The notes under the pieces were generated by a model. It ran no database searches. It had not been told where the DNA came from and worked only from the letters and a program-made list of their open reading frames with translations. This document shows positions 17,401 to 23,063 of a stretch of DNA of 25,547 nt, piece after piece. Positions within the stretch are counted from its first letter, which is position 1, and every line of letters begins with the position of its first letter. Source of the DNA: JBAXPW01 sp037132015 (GTDB lineage Bacteria; Patescibacteriota; Microgenomatia; UBA1406; GWC2-37-13); NCBI GenBank assembly GCA_037132015.1, contig JBAXPW010000014.1, positions 1-25,547 on the forward strand, in the 5' to 3' direction. Both the position numbers and the translations under genes were made by a program.

Positions 17401-17635
17401 AAATCTCAAAGAACAAAATAAAAATATCGGTAGATATGACAGTATACTGAATAGATCCCCATCCCCAATAACAATTGAAATAAGTGAGCGCTCTTTAGGA
17501 TTTTCTACGTTATCGTTTGATATTGCATTTCCTATATTTTTTGCAGTTATTCTTTTTGGCATTCCTCTACTGCTTGGTTTAATAGGAATATTTGTAAGTA
17601 GTGCAAGAAAAATTATTTCAAGAAGAAAAGGATAA
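14441..17635 (+). CDS. Large membrane protein with VIT and degenerate VWA domains (MSEP/PEP-CTERM integral membrane protein-like)
   Basis: A 1064-residue protein. The N-terminus (about 20-115) is a soluble acidic/basic domain; about 125-385 holds six or so membrane segments; about 530-660 is a VIT-like domain with LGPSLEYKGIVAPRGSAERVYNQ and DPALIQQTGPRQYNLRVFPIP; about 745-870 is VWA-like. In the VWA part the first metal motif D-I-S-Y-S near 753 is intact, but the later Asp is replaced (LVSNLGE where L-x-T-D-G is usual). The C-terminus is a membrane segment followed by a basic tail (SSARKIISRRKG). This order recalls the integral membrane proteins that accompany exosortase-type sorting in other bacteria. 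No exosortase is in the window. Starts at 14459 and 14483 are possible alternatives; 14483 gives MSDENIIEYN. Surface or envelope role inferred. Confidence 0.7.
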   Translation: MILSYFMKYDIFKYMSDENIIEYNTLKELVLKSGINNDDIQLSIHEAIGSHLKTIHPEIKDFVIEVDEKAGRVTITSNKKDITPDHFQDKVFQIIRLTLISLLHNNSEDQKSISYKNEQKPWFMRTVFWGYNILYNILIIIFLGFILYPDSNIQESLRFFTIEKALSTCILCLTPIISIILAIILIKKKFHDFYTKLFFIFELPILIFLFVHVAFIQQKSGVIWFFSFAIPITCILLFFLSLNSFNISKRNHVVYLLLQEYVLLHMMYFTVIFSFFVPIIMGQFIKFIIQSPKLQDSYGYFPVLTIFQFFIFSGFFIVIVVISGYLMVFPYYSIYILIKEFLKTWKSLLNMFTTKKLVSYVGIFALFIVIGVIILSYQQNPQPYVDETTRLLQSKTFNEKQIIAKSLFRDEKNLKTMLIAAIYPFDTYFFSASDNIITQMYKMVFDLDEKKASIIGNIFIKFAYPLASQVVLPSFVNNGKLPKYRYDQDIYQYLFNTSSYINRPDYDLFNQQSSRPVLIKSRTIDAQTIMSGAFAQITFTEEYVNTSSRQIEITHDFSLSQEATIIDLRLGPSLEYKGIVAPRGSAERVYNQEVNKFLDPALIQQTGPRQYNLRVFPIPARGDVGILKGINQKVQFTYLTPVTKNGFKLPFITKSGNIRDAEKTKATYTLDKKAIHIEDGNGFIPYDKHNIGNICNISNSNILQSKLYGSSMSAMLISHMHNSKLITKGTCTLENGFDVMNSIYGTKMLLLIDISYSKKIKPLLVELVGYLKSNSFIDKNDLQVMFFNDSYSDLITINRNNLDSFFDVTSYGASNIDSALSRVTASYDAVILVSNLGELNTFYLAPAKLNAKYFYLIQPDDELVTSMNESIRARFYKYGVQSVDDVASAIQSFSLSHELEKTDNYIYVGPYWGITLKAIKENEKMSTNSALVSFTNRQRIFQELKNADFIRISDIAFLDKLHSYSRDSSFISPYSSLLALVNENQMRNLKEQNKNIGRYDSILNRSPSPITIEISERSLGFSTLSFDIAFPIFFAVILFGIPLLLGLIGIFVSSARKIISRRKG

Positions 17636-17648
17636 AAAGAGTTTTTTT

Positions 17649-17657
17649 TGGTATAAT
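17649..17657 (+). promoter_or_regulatory. Extended -10 promoter of the glyA T-box transcript
   Basis: TGGTATAAT at 17649-17657 is a perfect extended -10 (TGn-TATAAT). No good -35 lies upstream, which extended -10 promoters can tolerate. Transcription should start near 17664, so the outermost Stem I bases proposed at 17661-17663 might not be in the RNA. Confidence 0.6.
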
Positions 17658-17660
17658 ATA

Positions 17661-17804
17661 TCTCTTGCGATGAAGGGAGTGGCATCCTGGAGCAAACGAA
17701 CAAAAAGAGAGTACGATTAGTGGAAAACATTTCGTACTAATGAAGGGTGGAACCGCGGATGGTAACATTCGTCCCTGATTTTTTTTATAAATTAGGGATA
17801 GCTT
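17661..17804 (+). promoter_or_regulatory. T-box riboswitch, probably translational, tRNA-Gly type, controlling glyA
   Basis: The 17743-17758 stretch AAGGGTGGAACCGCGG is the canonical T-box. In the tRNA-bound form GGG (17745-17747) pairs with CCC (17773-17775), TGGAACC (17748-17754) is the bulge, and GCGGATG (17755-17761) pairs with CATTCGT (17766-17772) around a GTAA loop. The bulge UGGA would pair with a UCCA tRNA end, and U73 is the discriminator of bacterial tRNA-Gly. In the other form TCCCTGATTT (17772-17781) pairs over ten base pairs with AAATTAGGGA (17789-17798), which contains the AGGGA Shine-Dalgarno site six bases before the ATG. The T-run lies in the loop, not after the stem, so this is not a terminator. 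AGTACGA/TCGTACT (17710-17716/17731-17737) gives Stem III. Stem I is short; Gly triplets occur in it, but I could not fix the specifier. Confidence 0.85.
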
Positions 17805-19049
17805 ATGTTACACCAAAACACACATAACCAGTCTGAGGTACTTCAACGTATTCTCAAATACTCTCATCTTCATACCAATTACAGAAATTTGTCGCTCAAT
17901 CTCATTGCATCAGAAAACCTGATGAGTCCCATGACGCAACAGATGTTATCGACAGATATGGGAAATAGATATTCATATGGAGAAGCAGGGAACAAGGTAT
18001 TTGCCGGAACTGATTTTTTGGATGAGATAGAACAGGTTGCCGTATGTCTAACAAAAGAACTATTTTCTGCAGAGTATGCAAATGTACAGCCAATATCGGG
18101 GATGGTTGCCAACTTGGTTACGTATAATGCAGTCCTTGAAAAAGGTGATACAGTGATGTCTCTGCCTGTCAGACAGGGAGGACACTATAGTCATGATAAA
18201 AATGGAATCCTTAAACTATTTGGTGTAAATATAGAGTATCTTCCATTCAATAATGTTGAATTTTGTATCGATATTGAAAAAGCTGAGCAGGCAATACTTT
18301 TTCATAAACCTAAAGCTATTATTGTTGGGGCGATGGAGTTTTTATTTCCAGTAGCATTAAAAGAATTAAAAGAAATATGTCAAAAAACGGGGACTTTTGT
18401 TATTTATGACGGAGCACACGTAGCAGGTCTGATTGCGGGAAAATCCTTTCAAGATCCCTTAAAAGAAGGAGCAGATATCTTAACATTTAGTACGAATAAG
18501 ACATTAGGTGGTCCTGACCATGGGGTAGTAGCATGTGCAGATGCTGAAAAATTTCAGGAGAAAATCTGGAAAGGGATTCCATTGTTTGTTTCAAATAATC
18601 ATCCTCATCATATCGCGGGACTGGCTGTAACATTATCTGAATCACAGGAATTTGGGAAAGAATATGCTTCACAAGTCGTACAAAATGCAAAAACATTGGC
18701 ACAGGCAATGTTTCACAATGGAGTAGATGTACTTTGTTCTCACAAAGGGTTTACTCAGTCGCATACGGTACTTGTTCACACGCATAAAAATGCTATGCAG
18801 GTGATGAGACTATTGGAGTCAGCAGAGATCATGAGTAGTACTTATATGAATGCAGATGACACTGAATATGAAACTGGATTGCGTTTTGGAACAAATGAAT
18901 TAACGAGACTTGGGATGAAGGAACAGGAAATGAAGACAATCGGGAAGTTGATTGCTGATGTACTATTTTTACGAATCACGGTTGATGAGGCAAAAATGAT
19001 GTCGAATGAAATTCGTAGGTCATTTCAAAGTATCCAGTATTGTTACTAA
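17805..19049 (+). CDS. glyA: Serine hydroxymethyltransferase, divergent
   Basis: PLP enzyme that converts serine and tetrahydrofolate to glycine and methylene-tetrahydrofolate, the main one-carbon source. The 414 residues follow the SHMT plan: LIASEN (33-38), NRYSYGEAGNKVFAGT (54-69), NVQPISGMVANL (93-104), the PLP-ring residues in YDGAHVAGL (Asp202, His205), the Schiff-base Lys232 in STNKTLGGP, and the carboxylate-binding Arg360 in GLRFGTNELTR. Several motifs differ from textbook SHMT: STNKTLGGPDHG instead of TTHKTLRGPRGG, and PISGM where PHSG is usual, so substrate range may be altered. The start follows an AGGGA site held in a T-box leader that senses tRNA-Gly, which supports a role in glycine supply. 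Another SHMT-like PLP enzyme (for example an aldolase) is the main alternative. Confidence 0.82.
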   Translation: MLHQNTHNQSEVLQRILKYSHLHTNYRNLSLNLIASENLMSPMTQQMLSTDMGNRYSYGEAGNKVFAGTDFLDEIEQVAVCLTKELFSAEYANVQPISGMVANLVTYNAVLEKGDTVMSLPVRQGGHYSHDKNGILKLFGVNIEYLPFNNVEFCIDIEKAEQAILFHKPKAIIVGAMEFLFPVALKELKEICQKTGTFVIYDGAHVAGLIAGKSFQDPLKEGADILTFSTNKTLGGPDHGVVACADAEKFQEKIWKGIPLFVSNNHPHHIAGLAVTLSESQEFGKEYASQVVQNAKTLAQAMFHNGVDVLCSHKGFTQSHTVLVHTHKNAMQVMRLLESAEIMSSTYMNADDTEYETGLRFGTNELTRLGMKEQEMKTIGKLIADVLFLRITVDEAKMMSNEIRRSFQSIQYCY

Positions 19050-19073
19050 AAAAATAATTATTTAATTATTTTT
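19050..19073. terminator. AT-only palindrome between convergent glyA and ABC-F genes
   Basis: AAAAATAATTA (19050-19060) and TAATTATTTTT (19063-19073) form a perfect 11-bp stem with a two-base centre. It begins one base after the glyA stop and overlaps the stop of the convergent gene (19066-19068). A and T runs on either side would let it act in both directions, although an AT-only stem is weak. Confidence 0.5.
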
Positions 19074-20523
19074 CCAAATCCAATCGTTCATGTATTTTTA
19101 TTTGAGAGACAAATTCCGGAACGTGTGAGACCAGTATGAGGGCACCTTTGTATTCACTGATAGCCTGAGCAATCACAGGAATATGTCTAAAGTTGATATG
19201 GTTTGTTGGCTCATCAAGAATTAACAATCCCGGCTCCATCAACACTAGACGTGCAAATGAGAGGAGTCCTTTTTGACCTTCAGATAAACTTCGTATCCGT
19301 GATCCCATCAGATCGCCAGTGATCAAAAATCCTGCTGCAACAGATCTGAGTCGTTGTTCGTTAAGGACACCTGCTCCCGTTTCGAGCATTGCTTTGGAAA
19401 GTGAATCCCATGCGGTGTCATCATAGTTTAAGGTACTAAAATCTTGACTATAATAACCGAGTCGTACTCCTGGGGTTAAAATAGCTCCTTCAGCTGTACC
19501 TTTTGCAATTGAGTCGATGAGTGTACTTTTTCCTATGCCATTTGGACCTATGACCAAAAGATGTTTATCTTTTAACAAAAAGATATTGGATTTCTTTTTT
19601 ATAATTGTATGGTTATGTATTATTGTGTAAGAATTAATTTTAAGCACTTCTCCCACTATATTTTGTTGAACAGGGATAGAGAATGGTCGAATTGTTTTGT
19701 CTTCTTTTCTTACCTCAACTTTTTCACTTTCAAGTTGCTCAATTTTTTCTCGCATTTTTTTTGCAACATTTCTCATTTTTCCACCTTTATTTGCAAAGAA
19801 GTTTGCTTTTTCTTTGTTATCTCTTATTCCTTTTTCCATCTGTGCATTTTGTCTATTTTGACGCTCTATCCTTATCTCGATTTCTTTAACTACATCATGA
19901 TAATTTCCAGCGTATTGTTCTACTTTTCTTGTATGACTATCTAGATATAACACTCCTTGTGTAAAAGAGTTCAAAAAGTCTGCATCATGTGAGATGACGA
20001 TGACGCTATTTTCATATGACATTAAAAAGTACATGAGATGATCAATTCCTGCTTGATCAAGATTATTTGTAGGCTCATCAAGGAGTAAGAGGTCTGGATT
20101 TTGGATGAGTGCGGAGGCGAGTAATAATCGAGCTTGTTGTCCACCTGAAAATGATTTTACAAGTCGATCATTTGGAGCGTGAAGATTGACTGCATTGAGT
20201 ACAGATGCCATGCGTCGTCTTACTTCATGAGGTTCTTGGTTACATGCTTTTGTAAAATATTGTTCAATAGTGAGTTCTTTATCGAGTTGGTCTATGACTT
20301 GATGAGCTGTTGCAACAGTCATACTTTTATCAACTGAGATTTGTCCTGAAGTTGGTTTGAGTGTACCTGTTAAGAGCTTAAAGAGGGTACTTTTTCCTGC
20401 ACCATTTTGTCCCATGAGGGCGACTTTCATGCCTTTTCGTACCGAAAATCCTACCTCATCGAGAATTTGTTTTTCATCGCGATATGTAAAAGTAACCTTG
20501 TCGAATCTGATTATTGTTTCCAT
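19066..20523 (-). CDS. ABC-F family ATPase (ribosome-associated, Uup/YdiF/Ettra type)
   Basis: Two ABC ATPase domains in one chain and no membrane segments, the hallmark of ABC-F proteins that act on the ribosome (stalled translation, antibiotic protection, assembly). Domain 1: Walker A GQNGAGKST (38-46), signature SFSGGQQ (124-130), Walker B LLLLDEPTNNLD (145-156). A charged coiled-coil linker (about 205-275, rich in Lys/Glu/Arg) is the P-site tRNA interaction motif region. Domain 2: GPNGIGKST (326-334), signature SLSEGQK (412-418), Walker B LLILDEPTNHIN (433-444), with Asn in place of the usual D-loop Asp. At 485 residues it is short; the end follows soon after domain 2 with no C-terminal extension. 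A TACAAT lies upstream near 20555 on this strand. The subfamily cannot be told by eye. Confidence 0.88.
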   Translation of the reverse strand: METIIRFDKVTFTYRDEKQILDEVGFSVRKGMKVALMGQNGAGKSTLFKLLTGTLKPTSGQISVDKSMTVATAHQVIDQLDKELTIEQYFTKACNQEPHEVRRRMASVLNAVNLHAPNDRLVKSFSGGQQARLLLASALIQNPDLLLLDEPTNNLDQAGIDHLMYFLMSYENSVIVISHDADFLNSFTQGVLYLDSHTRKVEQYAGNYHDVVKEIEIRIERQNRQNAQMEKGIRDNKEKANFFANKGGKMRNVAKKMREKIEQLESEKVEVRKEDKTIRPFSIPVQQNIVGEVLKINSYTIIHNHTIIKKKSNIFLLKDKHLLVIGPNGIGKSTLIDSIAKGTAEGAILTPGVRLGYYSQDFSTLNYDDTAWDSLSKAMLETGAGVLNEQRLRSVAAGFLITGDLMGSRIRSLSEGQKGLLSFARLVLMEPGLLILDEPTNHINFRHIPVIAQAISEYKGALILVSHVPEFVSQIKIHERLDLEK

Positions 20524-20613
20524 AGATGTTATGTTTAATGTGAGCCTATATTGTACCTTAATTTATCCCATAATGATAGGATAAAATGGAGGTAATATTC
20601 TTTGCAATTTTAG

Positions 20614-21072
20614 TTATAAAACCCGTTTTACAGCAATGATTTTATAATAATTAAAGAATAAGTTTATATTCCATATGCATGTTTCACCGGTTATAGAAGT
20701 GGCATGATAAATTGTATCTGCATTTATGAAAATTGCTGTGTGAAGATTGATCAAATAATCTTCTTGTGTCATAAATTGTTCTGGACTTCTAATTATCTGG
20801 TTATTTTTTTTATCTTTGATTCGTTCTGCATAAATTATATCTCCTTGATTATATAGTGATAAATCAACTACTTCATTTGACGTAATAAATTTCCCAGTAT
20901 TCAAATATCCATTCGGAAATAATACATGTTCAGGTTGAAGAAAAAGATTGTGGGTAAAGTACAAGTAATCTTGAATAGCTCTTCTACAATTTCCTGTAGT
21001 AAAAGTATGACATCGCAATTCTCGTAAAGGTAGGGGACCATCATCAAATTTATATTTAAAGGGATGGTACAT
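20614..21072 (-). CDS. NlpC/P60-like cysteine hydrolase, putative
   Basis: A 152-residue protein with no signal peptide. The order of motifs fits the NlpC/P60-type papain fold: Cys29 in TGNCRRAIQDYL, a strand-turn LYNQGDIIYAER (73-84), His111 in INLHTAIFI (108-116), then IYHATSITGE (121-130) and a final strand ending KIIAVKRV. That would make Cys29 and His111 the catalytic pair. Such enzymes cut wall peptides or other amide bonds. Without a signal peptide it may act inside the cell or reach the outside by another path. It is the last of three closely spaced minus-strand genes, 14 bases after the membrane protein gene. Similarity is weak, so the call could be wrong; an inactive relative is possible. 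Confidence 0.5.
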   Translation of the reverse strand: MYHPFKYKFDDGPLPLRELRCHTFTTGNCRRAIQDYLYFTHNLFLQPEHVLFPNGYLNTGKFITSNEVVDLSLYNQGDIIYAERIKDKKNNQIIRSPEQFMTQEDYLINLHTAIFINADTIYHATSITGETCIWNINLFFNYYKIIAVKRVL

Positions 21073-21086
21073 ATTGACTGAGAATA

Positions 21087-21401
21087 TTATTTTGACTTTT
21101 TTCTACTTTTATATTCAACGATTGTTTTTAATACAAGATAGAGAAAAAGAGAATTGAAAAGTAATGAGAAAGTTACAAATGAATATGTAAAATCAATATT
21201 CTGAAGCAAACTAAATGGAACTAAAAGATATCCAACTATATTACTGAGAAGATAACATGGTGGTGCAAAAGGACCAAAATTATCCTTTGGTTCGATACAT
21301 CCATTTCTATCAAATATGAAGGACAATGTCATTACTAATATAAAAGTAAATGCATAAAACAAAGGGATATATATAATAAGATTTTTTTTAATGTGGTTCA
21401 T
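21087..21401 (-). CDS. Small polytopic membrane protein, unknown function
   Basis: A 104-residue protein with three hydrophobic segments (about 8-29, 48-66 and 71-92), a loop with two cysteines (Cys35 and Cys49, in NGCIEPKD and PPCYLL) on what is predicted to be the outer face, and a very basic end (YKSRKKSK) inside. No family recognised. It lies 13 bases after a small Cys/His-rich gene and 14 bases before the NlpC/P60-like gene, on the same strand, so the three probably form one transcript and may work together at the envelope. The paired cysteines could form a disulphide. Confidence 0.6.
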   Translation of the reverse strand: MNHIKKNLIIYIPLFYAFTFILVMTLSFIFDRNGCIEPKDNFGPFAPPCYLLSNIVGYLLVPFSLLQNIDFTYSFVTFSLLFNSLFLYLVLKTIVEYKSRKKSK

Positions 21402-21414
21402 AATATATTATATA

Positions 21415-21684
21415 TTATTTTTTTGGTAAAAGGACATCTAACTTTGATAAAATTCGTTCCACTGTATTTCCATCTAACGTTGATACAATTCGTTCCATTA
21501 TATTTCTGGGTGGAAATGTAGACTCATTAGGATATCTTGCTATCCCCCGCAACGCATGTGGACAGTGTAATAGTTGGCAATGAAAATTGTGAAAACCTTG
21601 TTGAGCATCACTTTCATGAGAATGACATTCAGTATCTGTAGGTGTGAACAAGTTTCTATGTGGGGGACATTTTTTTTCTAACAT
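21415..21684 (-). CDS. Cys/His-rich small protein, possible metal binder
   Basis: The frame is open from 21840, but its first 50 codons run through the tRNA gene and its 3' hairpins and are not credible as protein. From the ATG at 21684 it gives 89 residues with a dense set of metal-type ligands: Cys6, His9, Cys20, His21, His23, His32, His35, Cys36, His40, Cys41 and His43. The C-terminal part contains two copies of a 12-residue unit (NIMERIVSTLDG, NTVERILSKLDV) from a 36-base tandem repeat at 21435-21506. I do not recognise it. Support for a real gene comes from the spacing of 13 bases to the next gene and the biased composition; it could still be a chance frame. A zinc-binding or redox role is a guess. 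Confidence 0.45.
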   Translation of the reverse strand: MLEKKCPPHRNLFTPTDTECHSHESDAQQGFHNFHCQLLHCPHALRGIARYPNESTFPPRNIMERIVSTLDGNTVERILSKLDVLLPKK

Positions 21685-21750
21685 AAAGAATTTGTTTGAA
21701 AATAGAATCTCTATAAATATACCTCTGGCGCTTGCGCCAAAACGAAGTTT

Positions 21751-21838
21751 TGGCGGAGAGGGAGGGATTTGAACCCTCGGAACCTTGCGGCTCGGCAGTT
21801 TAGTAAACTGCTGCACTAGACCACTATGCGACCTCTCC
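21751..21838 (-). tRNA. tRNA-Ser, anticodon ACT (unusual)
   Basis: Class II cloverleaf read on the minus strand. The acceptor is GGAGAGG/CCTCTCC, the D stem GCA/TGC, the anticodon stem GCAGT/ACTGC with loop TTACTAA, the long variable arm GAGCC-GCAA-GGTTC, and the T arm GAGGG-TTCAAAT-CCCTC. The discriminator is G, followed by an encoded CCA. Long variable arm plus G73 says serine. The loop places ACT at 34-36, which would read AGU; bacteria normally use GCT here. The encoded CCA is also part of a hairpin (GCCAAAA/TTTTGGC) immediately downstream, followed by GGCG-CAAG-CGCC, so it may be coincidental. Confidence 0.85.
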
Positions 21839-21943
21839 AATATAGTCGTAAGTCTTCAGTCGTTGGACATTAGACTTTATTAACTTTATAACTTGATAAA
21901 CTCTCACTTTCTTCTTTTTCCTTTTGCCTTTTTACCTTTACCC
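21839..21943 (-). repeat. Compact copy of the tRNA-Ser upstream repeat (modules A and C)
   Basis: Read on the minus strand this is module A (21943-21888; GGGTAAAGG... to ...CAAGTTAT), a short AT linker, and module C (about 21878-21839; AAAGTCTAATGTC...ACGACTA), which ends directly at G1 of tRNA-Ser. Module A matches 23889-23944 on the plus strand at 55 of 56 bases by my count. Module C matches 24354-24393, which also ends at a tRNA-Ser-like sequence. The pair forms an inverted repeat around the 1.9 kb that holds the DUF5674-like to zinc-ribbon genes. Confidence 0.85.
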
Positions 21944-21989
21944 TCTGTTTATTATTGTTATATTTTACCATTTTTAGTTCGAAAATATT

Positions 21990-21998
21990 TGCTACAAT
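21990..21998 (+). promoter_or_regulatory. Extended -10 promoter of the DUF5674-like gene
   Basis: TGCTACAAT at 21990-21998 fits TGn-TATAAT with one change. The start codon at 22004 is only five bases further on, so the mRNA would be leaderless. No clear -35. Confidence 0.5.
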
Positions 21999-22003
21999 TT
22001 GGT

Positions 22004-22345
22004 ATGAAGCTTTATACAAACGAATTATCAAAAAATGAGGTTGATCAACTCTTTATTGAATATGGAAAATATACGAAGATAACAGCCGATATTGTAGACA
22101 AAAAAATTGTTATTGGATGTGTATTGCATGCCGATGCAGAGCCATTATTACTTGAAAGTGGTTCAATAACAGAGAATATTTGGGGTGGTGGAATAAATTT
22201 TGAAACAAAAGTGATTGATACAACAGCGGTGTTTAATTTGAGACCATCTTTGAATAATCCCAGCATGGAAATAATTGATTCTGAAAGAAGATCGAAGTTT
22301 ATCGAATTAGTCTCAAAGTTTTTAAAAGAACTATGGACAACTTAA
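22004..22345 (+). CDS. DUF5674-like small protein
   Basis: The frame is open from 21893, but the first 37 codons come from repeat DNA. The ATG at 22004, just after an extended -10, gives 113 residues starting MKLYTNELSK. The conserved-looking blocks are GCVLHADAEPLLLESGS (38-54), ENIWGGGINF (57-66) and FNLRPSLNNPS (77-87), then a C-terminal helix. These resemble the DUF5674 family of CPR and other bacteria as I remember it; its function is unknown. His42, Asp44 and Glu46 form a polar cluster that could bind metal or be catalytic, but this is speculation. Its stop codon overlaps the next gene by 13 bases, so the two should be translated together. Confidence 0.65.
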   Translation: MKLYTNELSKNEVDQLFIEYGKYTKITADIVDKKIVIGCVLHADAEPLLLESGSITENIWGGGINFETKVIDTTAVFNLRPSLNNPSMEIIDSERRSKFIELVSKFLKELWTT

Positions 22346-22623
22346 AATACTCACTAAAAGCCGATGCAATAGGTTTTCTTTATAGATCTGCATATAATAT
22401 GGCTATCGGCGATGATAAAATATCTATAGAGTTTCTTCATAAAATCAATAAAGAATTGGAGTTGGGAAAATACGAAATATTAAAACCATTGTTGCAAAAG
22501 ACAACTGTGGCATTAAAAAAAGAGCAAAAATTAGTTTGGGCAGAACATATTTTAGATATTTATAAAATATATTTATCTGAATTACTCACTTCAACTACTA
22601 GTCAAACCAGAACTTCAGGATAG
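22333..22623 (+). CDS. Small helical protein, partner of the DUF5674-like gene, unknown function
   Basis: A 96-residue, mainly alpha-helical and charged protein with no membrane segment, cysteine or known motif. Its ATG (22333) lies inside the last codons of the DUF5674-like gene (13-base overlap), a sign of translational coupling and possibly of a complex between the two products. The last dozen residues (STTSQTRTSG) look disordered. The promoter of the next gene begins just after its stop. I do not recognise it, and no enzymatic signature is visible. Confidence 0.6.
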   Translation: MDNLKYSLKADAIGFLYRSAYNMAIGDDKISIEFLHKINKELELGKYEILKPLLQKTTVALKKEQKLVWAEHILDIYKIYLSELLTSTTSQTRTSG

Positions 22624-22625
22624 TG

Positions 22626-22654
22626 TTGACAAACTAGCTCAAGATAGTTAATAT
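22626..22654 (+). promoter_or_regulatory. Promoter of the ArsR-type regulator, apparently leaderless
   Basis: TTGACA at 22626-22631, a 17-base spacer and TAATAT at 22649-22654. The ATG at 22663 is eight bases after the -10, so transcription would start within a base or two of it. The spacer holds CTAGCTCAAGATAG, a weak dyad that could be an autoregulatory operator. Confidence 0.6.
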
Positions 22655-22662
22655 TCTACCAT

Positions 22663-23022
22663 ATGGTTAAGTATAATGACAGATTATTAAACAAAATTTT
22701 TGGAGTTCTTGCTGATAAAACAAGACGATCAATTCTTAATCGTATTGTTACATATGGATCTGTACTTGGTCAAAAAGTAGATCCAATGGGAATTACTGTT
22801 TCAGAGATTGCTCAATTTTATACTAAAAAGATGTCTCTTCCTGCAATCTCAAAACATCTAAAAAAGATGGAAAAATCTGGTCTTATTGAAAGAACAAAAA
22901 CAGGGAAAACACATCATTTTAAGATAAATATGAAAAACCTCATGGAGATAGAATCGTTCTTAGAACATTATAGACAGACTCAACAACATAAGCTGTCTCG
23001 ACTTGAAGAACTTATGAAATAG
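22663..23022 (+). CDS. ArsR-family winged-helix transcriptional regulator
   Basis: A 119-residue DNA-binding protein. The first helix FGVLADKTRRSILNRIV (13-29) is the ArsR hallmark. VSEIAQFYTKKMSLPAISKHLKKMEKSGLIERTKTGKTHHFKIN (46-89) is the helix-turn-helix (recognition helix about 58-71) plus the beta wing. No cysteine pair for a metal sensor is present, so it probably belongs to the non-metal ArsR branch that senses other signals or acts by redox-independent means. The C-terminal helix (about 92-116) would form the dimer. It has its own promoter and is not obviously paired with a target gene; the downstream RRM gene or its own promoter are candidates. Confidence 0.85.
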   Translation: MVKYNDRLLNKIFGVLADKTRRSILNRIVTYGSVLGQKVDPMGITVSEIAQFYTKKMSLPAISKHLKKMEKSGLIERTKTGKTHHFKINMKNLMEIESFLEHYRQTQQHKLSRLEELMK

Positions 23023-23063
23023 AAAAGGGAAAATAATATTTACTCGTATTTTTAATTGATAGA

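Noticed and set aside
17772..17798. The helix after the T-box as a transcription terminator.
   Set aside because: The T-run is in the loop, no T-run follows the 3' arm, and the 3' arm holds the ribosome site. Sequestration fits better.
21685..21840. The open frame of the Cys/His-rich protein continues upstream to 21840.
   Set aside because: These codons are the tRNA-Ser gene and its 3' hairpins. Overlap with a structured RNA is far more likely than protein.
21893..22003. Possible hydrophobic N-terminal extension of the DUF5674-like protein.
   Set aside because: It is translated repeat DNA (module A) and lies upstream of an extended -10 that sits five bases before the ATG at 22004.
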